Below are positions 32,934 through 43,975 of a stretch of 64,000 bases of DNA, one piece after another (position 1 is the stretch's first letter; every line of letters starts with the position of its first letter). A program made the position numbers and the translations under genes. The notes beneath the pieces were generated by a model, which ran no database searches, was not told where the DNA came from, and was given only the letters and a program-made list of their open reading frames with translations. Source of the DNA: Roseomonas mucosa ATCC BAA-692 (lineage in GTDB: Bacteria; Pseudomonadota; Alphaproteobacteria; Acetobacterales; Acetobacteraceae); the NCBI RefSeq assembly GCF_000622225.1, contig NZ_JHWD01000001.1:464705-528704 (forward strand), read 5' to 3'.

Positions 32934-34057
32934 TGGGGGTGCAGTTCCAGTCGGTCGGCTCTGTCGGGGCGATGCTGGTGGGACCGGTGGTCGCGGATTT
33001 CGCCGCGCTGGGGGTGCTGATCGGCCTGTCGCAGCTGCCCGGCGCGGCGGTGGCGCTGCCCGGGGGCTGGCTGACCGCGCGGCTGGGCGACCGGCGGGCG
33101 CTGCTGGGCGGGTTGGGGCTGATGGTGCTGGGCGGAGCGGTGCTGGCCCGGGCGCCCGGTTTCGAGGTGGCGCTGGCGGGGCGGCTGGTGGCCGGGGCGG
33201 GGTCGTCGCTGGTGAACCTCGTGCTGACCAAGGGGGTGATGGACCGCTTTGCCGGCGCGGAGCTGACCGTGGCGATGGGGTGGCTGCTGGCCGCCTGGCC
33301 GGTCGGGATCGCGCTGTCGCTGGTGCTGCTGCCGCCTCTGGCCATGGAGGCGGGCTGGAGTGCCGCGCTGCTGGCGGCCACGCTGCCCGCTTTGGCGGGG
33401 CTGCTGGCGATCTGGGGCACGGGCTATGGGCGCGCGGCGGCGGCGAGGCGGCAGGCGCGGCCGGGGCTGTGGCCGGAGCGCCGGGCCTGGGCGCCGCTGC
33501 TGGTGCTGGCGGTGGGCTGGGCGGGTTTCAACGCCGCGCTGGTGATCGTGCTGGGCTTCGCGCCGGCCTGGCTGGCGGAGCGTGGCTATGGCGTGGCCGG
33601 GGCGGGATGGGTGGCGAGCCTCGCGGGCTGGGGGGCGGTGCCGCTGCTGCCCTTCGGCGGCTGGGCGGCGGCGCGGGCTGGCTCGGTGCTGCGCTTCTCG
33701 GCGGGGGTGGCGGCGCTGATGGCGGCGAGCGTCGCCTTCCTGCCGGTGGCGCCCCTGTCGCTGCTGCTGCTCTACGGGTTGCTCGGCGGGCTGGCGGGCG
33801 GGCCGATGGTGTCGCTGCCTGCGACCATCCTGCCGCCGGAGCGCCGCTCCCTGGGGCTGGGCGTGTTCTACACCGTCTTCGGGCTGGGCATGGCCGGGCT
33901 GCCGGCGCTGGCCGGGCGGGTGCGGGACCTTTCCGGCGATGCCTTCGCGCCGCTCGGCTTCGCGGCGCTGCTGCTGGGTGCCTCGGTGCTGTCGGTGCTG
34001 GGCTTCGGCCTGTTGCGGGACAGGCTGCTGCGGCCGGGGCGCGTGGCGGAAGAGTGA
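32933..34057 (+). CDS. MFS transporter (CynX/NimT-like), N-terminus displaced by a frameshift or restart
   Basis: 374 aa from the ATG at 32933, which has no ribosome site of its own. Twelve hydrophobic segments; MGVQFQSVGSVGAMLVGPVV (second half of helix 1), motif A LTARLGDRRALLGG, and the repeat motif in the second half. The layout resembles the cyanate/nitroimidazole-type permease group. With the 16 codons upstream in another frame, the protein would be of usual length (about 391). Substrate unknown. Whether it is functional depends on reinitiation or an error in the sequence. Confidence 0.75.
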   Translation: MGVQFQSVGSVGAMLVGPVVADFAALGVLIGLSQLPGAAVALPGGWLTARLGDRRALLGGLGLMVLGGAVLARAPGFEVALAGRLVAGAGSSLVNLVLTKGVMDRFAGAELTVAMGWLLAAWPVGIALSLVLLPPLAMEAGWSAALLAATLPALAGLLAIWGTGYGRAAAARRQARPGLWPERRAWAPLLVLAVGWAGFNAALVIVLGFAPAWLAERGYGVAGAGWVASLAGWGAVPLLPFGGWAAARAGSVLRFSAGVAALMAASVAFLPVAPLSLLLLYGLLGGLAGGPMVSLPATILPPERRSLGLGVFYTVFGLGMAGLPALAGRVRDLSGDAFAPLGFAALLLGASVLSVLGFGLLRDRLLRPGRVAEE

Positions 34058-34090
34058 CGGGGCCGGTTCCGGCATCGCGCTTCGTGGCTG

Positions 34091-34423
34091 GCCGCCGGGG
34101 GAGAGGCGCTGCCTCTCGCCCCGGACCCCCTCTCCGCCGGGGACCGAAGCCGGTCCCCGGACCCCGGGCTTGAGTGGGTGCTGGTGGCTGCCGTTGGTTT
34201 CCGGCCTGATCCCCGGGAGCCGGTGGAGACGCGGGGCTCCCGAACAGAAAAACACCTTGTCCACGCGGGTGGCGCCGGCAGTCCGCCGGAGAGCGATGCT
34301 CTCCGGCGCGATCCGTCATCAGCGGGCACCAGTTCATCGGGTCCAGGGCCCGCAGGGTCCTGGCGGATAAGGGGGCCGGGGGAAAAGGCGGAGCCTTGTC
34401 CCCCGGGACGGAGCGGCGCCGGA
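34091..34423 (+). repeat. Dispersed palindromic repeat, full copy (forward)
   Basis: All five modules in the same order as at 16132: GGGAGAGGCGCTGCCTCTC, GGGGACCGAAGCCGGTCCCC, GCCGGAGAGCGATGCTCTCCGGC, CCAGGGCCCGCAGGGTCCTGG and GGGGGAAAAGGCGGAGCCTTGTCCCCC. The linker differs in detail (TGAGTGGGTGCTGGTGGCTG). It occupies the convergent junction between the MFS gene and uvrB. Confidence 0.87.
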
Positions 34424-34432
34424 TGCGGAAGA

Positions 34433-36640
34433 TCAGCCCTTGCGGGCGGCGGCACGCTGGCCGCGGGAGCGGCCGCCGCGGGTGGTCTTCTTGGGATCGT
34501 AGCCGCCGCCGCCGGGGCCGAGGGGCTTGGGGCGCCAGTTGCCCTTGGCGCGGATGTCCTTGGCGTGGGTGACGGGGCCGGCGTCGAGGCCGAGCTCCAT
34601 GGCTTCGAGGCGCTTGATCTCGTCGCGCAGGCGGGCGGCGGTTTCGAATTCCAGGTCGGCGGCGGCGGCGCGCATGCGGCGTTCGAGCTCGGCGATCGAG
34701 GCGCGGAGGTCCTTGCCGACGAATTCCGCCGTCTCGGAGCCTTCGACCGCCTCCACCGTGACGTAGTCCTGCTCGTAGACGGATTGCAGCACGTCGGAGA
34801 TGTCGCGGCGGATGGTCTGCGGCGTGATGCCGTGTTCCTCGTTGTAGGCCATCTGCTTGGCGCGGCGCCGCTCGGTCTCGCCCAACGCGTTGTTCAGGCT
34901 GTTGGTCATCCGGTCGGCGTAGAGGATGACGCGGCCTTCGGCGTTGCGGGCGGCGCGGCCGATGGTCTGGATCAGCGAGGTGGTGGAGCGGAGGAAGCCT
35001 TCCTTGTCGGCATCGAGGATGGCGACAAGGGCGCATTCGGGGATGTCCAGGCCCTCGCGCAGCAGGTTGATGCCGATCAGCACGTCGAAGACGCCCTTGC
35101 GGAGATCACGGATGATCTCGATGCGTTCCAGCGTGTCCACGTCCGAGTGCAGGTAGCGGCACTTGATGCCGGTCTCCGTCATGTACTCGGTGAGATCCTC
35201 GGCCATGCGCTTGGTGAGCGTGGTGACGAGGACGCGGCCGCCCTTGTCGCGGATGATGCGGCATTCGGCGAGGAGGTCGTCCACCTGGCCTTCGACGGGG
35301 CGGATCTCGCAGACCGGGTCGATCAGGCCGGTGGGGCGGATCACCTGCTCGGCGAAGGTGCCGGCGGTGCGCTCCATCTCCCAGGGGCCGGGGGTGGCGG
35401 AGACGAAGAGGCTGGAGGGACGGAAGGTGTCCCACTCCTCGAACTTCAGGGGGCGGTTGTCCATGCAGGAGGGCAGGCGGAAGCCGTGCTCGGCCAGGAT
35501 GGTTTTGCGCGCGAAGTCGCCCCGGTACATGCCGCCGATCTGCGGCACGGTGACGTGGCTTTCATCGACGACGAGGAGGGCGTTGGCGGGCAGGTACTCG
35601 AAGAGGGTCGGCGGCGGCTCGCCGGGGCCGCGGCCGGAGAGGTAGCGGGAGTAGTTCTCGATGCCCTTGCAGACGCCGGTGGTCTCCAGCATCTCGATGT
35701 CGAAGGTGGTGCGCTGTTCCAGGCGCTGTGCCTCCAGCAGCCGGCCGGCGTCGTTGAGCTCGGCGAGGCGCTGCTTGAGTTCCGTCTTGATCTGCCTGAT
35801 CGCCTGGATGAGCGTCGGGCGCGGGGTGACGTAGTGCGAGTTGGCGTAGATGGCGATGCGTTCCATCTCGCCGGAAACCTCGCCGGTCAGCGGGTCGAAC
35901 TCGCGCAGCCCGTCCACCTCGTCGCCGAAGAGGGAGATGCGCCAGGCCCGGTCCTCCATGTGGGAGGGCCAGACATCCACCGTCTCGCCGCGCACGCGGA
36001 AGGTGCCGCGGGCGAAGGCGGCGTCGTTGCGGCGGTACTGGAGTTCCACCAGGGCCTTGAGCAGAGTCTCGCGCGCGATGCGGCCGCCCTGTTCGAGGCG
36101 CACGGTCATGTTGCCGTAGGTCTCGACCGAGCCGATGCCGTAGATGCAGGAGACGGAGGAGACGATCACGACGTCGCCGCGTTCCAGCAGCGCCTGTGTG
36201 GCGCTGTGGCGCATGCGGTCGATCTGCTCGTTGATCGCGGAATCCTTCTCGATATAGGTGTCGGTGCGCGGGACATAGGCTTCCGGCTGGTAGTAGTCGT
36301 AGTAGGAGACGAAGTATTCCACCGCGTTGTCGGGGAAGAAGGACTTCATCTCCCCGTAGAGCTGGGCCGCGAGGGTCTTGTTGGGCGCCAGGATCAGGGT
36401 CGGGCGCTGCACGGATTCGATGACCTTGGCCATGGTGAAGGTCTTGCCCGAGCCGGTGACGCCGAGCAGGACCTGGTCGCGCTCCCCCTGCCGCAGGCCG
36501 GCGACGAGGTCGGCGATGGCGGCGGGCTGGTCGCCGGCGGGCTGGTAGGGGGATTCCACCCGCAGCGGCTTCTGCGGCTCGGTGGCCGGGCGCTTCGGCG
36601 GCTGGAACAGGATGGGGGCGGGGGCGGTCATCAGGTTCAT
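34433..36640 (-). CDS. uvrB: UvrABC excinuclease subunit B
   Basis: 735 aa from the ATG at 36640; ATG 36631 is possible. DNA-damage-verifying helicase of excision repair. Walker [13 protein letters not shown], the beta-hairpin region [24 protein letters not shown] box VVDESHVT, motifs [13 protein letters not shown] and QTIGRAARN, and the C-terminal UVR domain ([20 protein letters not shown]). A basic Gly/Arg/Lys-rich tail of about 40 residues follows. It is convergent with the MFS gene. No recognisable LexA site upstream. Confidence 0.96.
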   Translation of the reverse strand: MNLMTAPAPILFQPPKRPATEPQKPLRVESPYQPAGDQPAAIADLVAGLRQGERDQVLLGVTGSGKTFTMAKVIESVQRPTLILAPNKTLAAQLYGEMKSFFPDNAVEYFVSYYDYYQPEAYVPRTDTYIEKDSAINEQIDRMRHSATQALLERGDVVIVSSVSCIYGIGSVETYGNMTVRLEQGGRIARETLLKALVELQYRRNDAAFARGTFRVRGETVDVWPSHMEDRAWRISLFGDEVDGLREFDPLTGEVSGEMERIAIYANSHYVTPRPTLIQAIRQIKTELKQRLAELNDAGRLLEAQRLEQRTTFDIEMLETTGVCKGIENYSRYLSGRGPGEPPPTLFEYLPANALLVVDESHVTVPQIGGMYRGDFARKTILAEHGFRLPSCMDNRPLKFEEWDTFRPSSLFVSATPGPWEMERTAGTFAEQVIRPTGLIDPVCEIRPVEGQVDDLLAECRIIRDKGGRVLVTTLTKRMAEDLTEYMTETGIKCRYLHSDVDTLERIEIIRDLRKGVFDVLIGINLLREGLDIPECALVAILDADKEGFLRSTTSLIQTIGRAARNAEGRVILYADRMTNSLNNALGETERRRAKQMAYNEEHGITPQTIRRDISDVLQSVYEQDYVTVEAVEGSETAEFVGKDLRASIAELERRMRAAAADLEFETAARLRDEIKRLEAMELGLDAGPVTHAKDIRAKGNWRPKPLGPGGGGYDPKKTTRGGRSRGQRAAARKG

Positions 36641-36929
36641 GCTGGGCCTGATCTGGTGCGGGGACACGGGTTTTTCATCGGGCGCGGCGCGGCGGAGACG
36701 CTTCTCCCGGCCTGCCGGACGTTAATGGGGATACCGCGAACCGCAAGCCCGGGCGCCGGTGGGCGGTCCGGCGGCCTCCGCCGGGAGTGGCGGGGGGGGC
36801 ATGACGCCGGAGGGGCCGCACCGGGCGTGTGGCGGGGGGAGACGCCCGCACCGTTCCCATCGGCGCAGCGGTCGGGGCCGGAGCCGGGGCGGGTTCCGGG
36901 CAACGGCACGGATAGGACTTGAGGCCGCG

Positions 36930-37160
36930 ATGGCCGTGCCGATAGGCTTTGCCCCCGGGGAGTGGGAGCTGCTGGCGGGAGTGCTGCGAATGCCCTTCGA
37001 TGGTGCGGGTTTCCGGATGCGTGAAGAGCCGCCCGAGCGCTCGAAGGGGCAGGAGCGGTTCTGGGCGGCGATCGTGTTGATCACGGCGGTCCTGCTGCTG
37101 GTGCTGCCAGTCTCCGCCCAGGGCTTCATCGACATCGTGCATTACGTGCGGGGGCACTGA
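36930..37160 (+). CDS. Small single-helix membrane protein of unknown function
   Basis: 76 aa from the ATG at 36930. A soluble N-terminal part (IGFAPGEWELLAGVLRMPFD) with charged RMREEPPERSKGQERF, then one helix (WAAIVLITAVLLLVLPVSA). No family recognised. It stands alone, divergent from uvrB; the 289-base gap 36641-36929 shows no clear promoter. Confidence 0.55.
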   Translation: MAVPIGFAPGEWELLAGVLRMPFDGAGFRMREEPPERSKGQERFWAAIVLITAVLLLVLPVSAQGFIDIVHYVRGH

Positions 37161-37375
37161 GGAACGGTCTGTTCGGGCTCGGCGGTGGCTGTCCGCGCCC
37201 GCTCGCGGGACAGAAGCGGCGCGGAGATGGGCGGCGCCACGCGGCAATGCCCGGGGCGTGGGCAGCGGCCGGACGGGGTGGCGCGTTCCAGCACCCTGGA
37301 AGCCGGGCGGGCGTGTTGACGGTGCGGGAACAGACTTCGCACTCTTTCCGGGTTCACAACCGGGATGTCGTGACG

Positions 37376-38401
37376 ATGAAGCGCCTTCTTCTTGCCCTGG
37401 CCATGTCCGTGGCCGCGCTGCTGACCGGTCCTGGCGCCGCGCGGGCCGGGGCCACGCTGGATGCGGTCCGCGCGCGCGGGCAGCTTGTCTGCGGCATCCA
37501 TACCGGCGTGGCGGGCTTCGCCCTGCCGGACTCCAAGGGCGTGTGGCAGGGACTGGACGTGGACCTGTGCCGGGGCCTGGCCGTGGCGCTGTTCAACGAT
37601 GCCGGCAAGGTGCGGTTCACGCCGCTGCCGTCCTCCAGCCGCTTCACGGCGCTGGCCTCGGGCGAGATCGACGTGCTGTTCCGCACCAGCACGGAAACGA
37701 TGCTGCGCGACGTGACGCTCGGGCTGCGGGCGATCACGCCGTATTTCTATGACGGGCACGGCTTCATGGTCCGGACCAATGCCCAGATCTCGAAGGCATC
37801 CGAGCTGAACGGCGCCACGATCTGCCTGATCCAGGGCACGACCAACGAGCAGGTGACGGCGGACTATTTCCGCAGCCAGGGCCTGGGTTTCAGCCCGGTG
37901 CTTTTCCAGCGCAACGACCAGGCTTCCGACGCGCTGCAGGCCAGTCGCTGCGATGCCTTCGGCACGGATGCCTCGCAGCTCGCCGCCGTGCGGTCCTCGA
38001 TGCCCAATCCCGAGGAATGGAAGATCCTGGGCGAGCGCTTCTCCAAGGAGCCCTACGGCCCCTATGTCCGCCGTGGCGACGACGAGTGGTACGACCTGGT
38101 GCGCTGGTACGTGAACGCGGTGATCCAGGCGGAGGAGAGCGGCGTCACCTCCGCCAATGCGGAGGAGGTGAAGCGGACCACCACCAACCCGGACACGCGC
38201 CGCCTGCTGGGGGTCACGCCGGAACTGGGACAGTCGCTGAAGCTGGACCCGGACTGGGTGGTGCGCGTGGTGAAGGCAGTGGGCAATTATGGCGAGATGT
38301 ACGACCGCCACATGGGGCCGAAGACGCCGGTCGGGCTGGCACGCGGGCCGAACGAGCTCTGGACGCGGGGCGGGCTGCTCTACGCGCTGCCGATGCGCTG
38401 A
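37376..38401 (+). CDS. Amino-acid ABC transporter substrate-binding protein (AapJ/BztA type), orphan
   Basis: 341 aa from the ATG at 37376. Signal peptide (KRLLLALAMSVAALLTGPGAARA). The mature protein matches the general L-amino-acid binding proteins of Aap/Bzt systems: RARGQLVCGIHTGVAGFALPDSKG, the Arg-containing FRTSTETMLRD, ICLIQGTTNEQV and the C-terminal DPDWVVRVVKAVGNYGEMYDRH. No permease or ATPase genes are near, so it must work with distant partners or be a sensor-type receptor. A small dyad (TTCCAGCACCCTGGAA, 37286-37301) lies 75 bases upstream. Confidence 0.88.
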   Translation: MKRLLLALAMSVAALLTGPGAARAGATLDAVRARGQLVCGIHTGVAGFALPDSKGVWQGLDVDLCRGLAVALFNDAGKVRFTPLPSSSRFTALASGEIDVLFRTSTETMLRDVTLGLRAITPYFYDGHGFMVRTNAQISKASELNGATICLIQGTTNEQVTADYFRSQGLGFSPVLFQRNDQASDALQASRCDAFGTDASQLAAVRSSMPNPEEWKILGERFSKEPYGPYVRRGDDEWYDLVRWYVNAVIQAEESGVTSANAEEVKRTTTNPDTRRLLGVTPELGQSLKLDPDWVVRVVKAVGNYGEMYDRHMGPKTPVGLARGPNELWTRGGLLYALPMR

Positions 38402-38428
38402 GGCTGCGGGCGTTTTGCTTCGAGGCCG

Positions 38429-38760
38429 GCCGCCGGGGGAGAGGCTCTGCCTCTCCGCCCGGACCCCCTCTCCGCCGGGGACATGGTATGTCCCCGGACC
38501 CCGCCTTTCGCTGGCTCTGCGTGGTGTCCGTCAGCCTGCGGCCTGATCCCTGGGAGCAGGTAGCGACGCGGGGCTCCCGAAAAGAAGAAAAGCATCCTTA
38601 CCGCGCGGGTGGCCCGGGCAGTCCGCCGGAGAGCATGGCTCTCCGGCGCAATCCGGCCACAGGGAGAGCCAACTCATCGGGCCCAGGGCCCGCAGGGTCC
38701 TGGCGGATAGGGGGTCCGGGGCGAAAGGCAGCGCCTTTCCCCCGGGACGGCTCAACGCCT
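38429..38760 (+). repeat. Dispersed palindromic repeat, full copy (forward)
   Basis: Same five modules as at 16132; the second is changed to GGGGACATGGTATGTCCCC, which keeps pairing while changing bases (compensatory change). The others are GGGAGAGGCTCTGCCTCTCC, GCCGGAGAGCATGGCTCTCCGGC, CCAGGGCCCGCAGGGTCCTGG and GCGAAAGGCAGCGCCTTTCCCC. It fills the convergent gap before the P-type ATPase gene. Confidence 0.88.
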
Positions 38761-38770
38761 GAAATGGCGC

Positions 38771-41170
<2,400 letters not shown>

Positions 41171-41198
41171 CGCACCATCTTCCGCTCGTTCGGCCTGA

Positions 41199-41229
41199 AA
41201 GGTGGGACTTCCAGCGGCTGGAGGTTCAA
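41199..41229 (-). promoter_or_regulatory. MerR-type operator/promoter of the metal ATPase gene
   Basis: On the minus strand, TTGAAC, 19-base spacer, CACCTT. The spacer carries the dyad ACCTCCAGCCGCTGGAAGT (41207-41225 on the plus strand), placed exactly as in ZntR/CueR-regulated promoters, where the overlong spacer is untwisted by the metal-bound regulator. The -10 ends 28 bases before the ATPase start. Confidence 0.72.
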
Positions 41230-41265
41230 GAGGCGATGTGGCGGATTTCGGTGCGGGAGGCAGGC

Positions 41266-41757
41266 ATGTCGGAACGGCGGGCGGCGGAAGGGAGCGGAAT
41301 GCTGGCCATCGGTGAGCTGTCGCGCCGGACCGGGGTGAAGGCCACCACGATCCGCTTCTACGAGGCGGAGGGGCTGCTGCCGCCGGCGCTGCGGAGCGAG
41401 GGCGGCCACCGGGTCTTCGGCCTGGCGCATCTGCGGCGGCTGGGCTTCATCCGCCATGCGCGGGAGCTGGGCTTCGCCATGCCGGCGATCCGCGAGCTGC
41501 TGCACCTGGCGGAGCATCCGGGGCTGGACTGCACGGCGGCGCATGGCATCGCCCGGGCGCAAATGGCGGAGATCGACCGGCGCGTGGCGCGGCTGCTGGC
41601 GCTGCGGGCGGAGCTGTCGCGGCTGGCGGTGTCGGGGGATTGCGGGGTGACGGAGGATTGCCGGGTGTTGGAGACGCTGGCGGATTTCGGGCACGGGCAT
41701 TGCGGCGATCCGCGCCATGGGGCGGCGGAGGAGGCGGTGCCGGCGCTGGGGGAATAG
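41266..41757 (+). CDS. MerR-family metal-responsive regulator (ZntR/CadR-like)
   Basis: 163 aa from the ATG at 41266; the core could start at 41299 (MLAIGELSRRTG). Winged helix with RRTGVKATTIRFYEAEGLLPP and the signature SEGGHRVF...LRRLGFIRHARELGF. Cysteines lie at 89, 126, 132 and 146, with His near the end, spaced as in Zn/Cd/Pb sensors (one before the long helix, others in the C-terminal loop). It probably controls the divergent ATPase. Confidence 0.85.
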   Translation: MSERRAAEGSGMLAIGELSRRTGVKATTIRFYEAEGLLPPALRSEGGHRVFGLAHLRRLGFIRHARELGFAMPAIRELLHLAEHPGLDCTAAHGIARAQMAEIDRRVARLLALRAELSRLAVSGDCGVTEDCRVLETLADFGHGHCGDPRHGAAEEAVPALGE

Positions 41758-41858
41758 GGGCGGGGGCTTCCGGGGGGCGGGTTCCCGGAGGCCGGTTCCG
41801 GGGCGGGTTGGCGGGGATGCCCCTTCCGCTTGCGGCGGGCGTGCCGACATGGTGCGGC

Positions 41859-42731
41859 ATGTCCGAAGCCTCGCCGTCCCCTCTCTTCGCCACGCTGCTG
41901 CCGGCGCCGCTGGCGCGGCCGCTGAAGCGCGCCATCGTCGCCGAGGTGCGGGGGCTGTTCAACGATGCCGCCCGCGGCGAGCGGCCGGTGGCGCGGCGGG
42001 AGGATGGCTGGTTCGGGCCGGGCTCGGTGGCCTGGCGGCTGCATGGCGACGTGGCGGCGATGATGGTGGGCGGCATGGCCGGGCTGCTGCTGCAGATGCT
42101 GCACCCGGCGGTGCTGGCGGGGGTCTGGGATCATTCGGATTTCCGCGCCGACATGAGCGGGCGGCTGCGGCGGACGGCGCGCTTCATCGCGCTCACCACC
42201 TATGGCGGGCCGGAGGAGGCCGCGGCGGTGGCGGCGCGGGTGCGCGGCATCCATGCGCGGGTGCGGGGGGTGCTGCCGGATGGGACGCCCTATGCGGCGG
42301 ATGACCCGGCGCTGCTGGCCTGGGTGCATGTGACGGAGGTGGTCAGCTTTCTGGAGGCGGGGATGCGCTATGCCGCGCCGGATCTGAGCGCGGCGGAGCA
42401 GGACCGCTATGTCGCCGAGATGGCCAGGGTCGGGGAGGCGCTGGGCGCCGCGCCGGTGCCGCGCAGCCGGGGCGAGGCGCGGCGGCTGATCGAGGCGATG
42501 CGGCCCGGGCTGCGGTGTGACGGCCGGACGCGGGAGGTGGCGGGGCTGGTGCTCTCGCCCGGAACGGGGAAGGCGGAGCCGCTGCGGGCGCTGGCGGGAC
42601 GGGCGGCGGTGGACCTGCTGCCGCTCTGGGCGCGGCGGATGCATGGGCTGGAGGTGCCGCTGCTGGCCGCGCCGCTGGTGCGGGGCGGGGTGCGCGGGGT
42701 GGCGCGGACGCTGCGCTGGGCTTTTGCCTGA
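41859..42731 (+). CDS. DUF2236 (MpaB/latex-clearing-like) oxygenase family protein
   Basis: 290 aa from the ATG at 41859. Seen: GPGSVAWRLHGDVAAMMVGG, LQMLHPAVLAGVWDHSDF with a candidate haem His, RTARFIALTTYG and AWVHVTEVVSFL. These are family hallmarks. Relatives include fungal MpaB and bacterial rubber oxygenase Lcp, which are b-type haem proteins. The function here is unknown. It follows the MerR gene by 100 bases and might be co-transcribed. Confidence 0.82.
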   Translation: MSEASPSPLFATLLPAPLARPLKRAIVAEVRGLFNDAARGERPVARREDGWFGPGSVAWRLHGDVAAMMVGGMAGLLLQMLHPAVLAGVWDHSDFRADMSGRLRRTARFIALTTYGGPEEAAAVAARVRGIHARVRGVLPDGTPYAADDPALLAWVHVTEVVSFLEAGMRYAAPDLSAAEQDRYVAEMARVGEALGAAPVPRSRGEARRLIEAMRPGLRCDGRTREVAGLVLSPGTGKAEPLRALAGRAAVDLLPLWARRMHGLEVPLLAAPLVRGGVRGVARTLRWAFA

Positions 42732-42755
42732 GGCGGCGCCCGGCCTCCCGGCGCT

Positions 42756-43751
42756 TCAGCCCCGCCCGGCGTCCCAGGCGGCCAGGGTGTCGGCGTAGAG
42801 GCGCAGGAAGCGCTCGTTGTCGGCGGTGAGGCAGATGGACTGGGCGGGCAGGTTGTCCCAGGGGCCGGGGGGATATCGGATATCCTCCACCCGCTGGATG
42901 GTCTGGCCGATGGCGATGCCCTCGGTGACGGCGCGGACGGGGCCGCGGCGCTCGGTGAAGAGCGTGGGGTCGATGGCGCGGGCGACGGCCAGGGCATCGT
43001 GCGCGTTGATGCCGTCGATGCCGTCACGGCTGCGGTAGAGCCCTTCGTAGAAGCGGGTGATATCGTACAGGAAGCCGCCGATGCCGGGCGCGCGGTCGCG
43101 CAGCGCCGCCATGTAGGCGCCGCTCATCACGCAGAGGGTGGTGACGTCGAGGCCGACCAGGCGCACCGGCCAGGGCGCGGTGAGGACGCGGTCGGCGGCG
43201 TGCGGGTCGTTGTAGATATTGGCTTCGGCGACCGGGGAAACGTTGCCGGGGCGGCCGGCCGTGCCGAAGGCGCCACCCATGACCACGAGCTCGGCGGCGA
43301 GCGAGGTGATGCCGGGATCGATGTCCAGCGCCATGGCGAGGTTGGTGAGCGGGCCGACGGCGATCAGCGTGATCTCGCCGGGCGCGGCGCGGAGCTGTTC
43401 CACGATGAAATGCGCGGCGTCGAGCGCGTGCGGACGGTCGGCCGGGCCCTGGCCGGTTTCCGCCAGGCCGGGGAGGGGGAAGTCGCCGAGGCCGTTCTCG
43501 CCATGGATGAAGGCGGGGAAGTCGCGCGGCGGGCAGGCGAGCGGCCGGGCGGCGCCGCGGGCGACCGGGGCGGCGAGGCCGTAGCGGCGGCGGAGGTAGA
43601 GGGCGTTGCGGGTGGTGGTCCCGACCGGGGCATTGCCGAAGACGCTGGTGATGCCGACCAGTTCGAGCGCCGGGCTGGCGGCGACCAGCGCCAGGGCGCA
43701 GGCGTCGTCGATGCCGGGGTCGGTGTCGAAGATGACTTTCCGCGCGGTCAT
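42756..43751 (-). CDS. Nucleoside hydrolase (IunH/RihA-like)
   Basis: 331 aa. N-ribohydrolase that splits nucleosides into base and ribose. The Ca2+/ribose site motif DTDPGIDDACALAL is at residues 9-22; further conserved parts are GAARPL, ENGLGDFPLP, AVGPLTNLA, VVMGGAF, EANIYNDPHAA and INAHDALAVA. Base preference cannot be read from the sequence. It is convergent with the DUF2236 gene. Confidence 0.92.
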   Translation of the reverse strand: MTARKVIFDTDPGIDDACALALVAASPALELVGITSVFGNAPVGTTTRNALYLRRRYGLAAPVARGAARPLACPPRDFPAFIHGENGLGDFPLPGLAETGQGPADRPHALDAAHFIVEQLRAAPGEITLIAVGPLTNLAMALDIDPGITSLAAELVVMGGAFGTAGRPGNVSPVAEANIYNDPHAADRVLTAPWPVRLVGLDVTTLCVMSGAYMAALRDRAPGIGGFLYDITRFYEGLYRSRDGIDGINAHDALAVARAIDPTLFTERRGPVRAVTEGIAIGQTIQRVEDIRYPPGPWDNLPAQSICLTADNERFLRLYADTLAAWDAGRG

Positions 43752-43975
43752 GCGGCGGGGCTCCGGGGAAGGTTTCGGGGGCCGGTGCCCGGAACGGGCG
43801 GCGCGGCGCCAGGGGGCGGCATTGGTCCGGGGGCGGGGGCGGGAGTCAAGCTGCGAGGCCGGGTCTGCCGGGGGGCGGGGGCCTGGGGCTGAGGCCAGCC
43901 GGGGCGCGTGCTGGTGGGGCCCGGGGAAACGGAAGGCGACCGGGGCGTTGTCTCCTTTGGGCAGGGAGGATGGCG

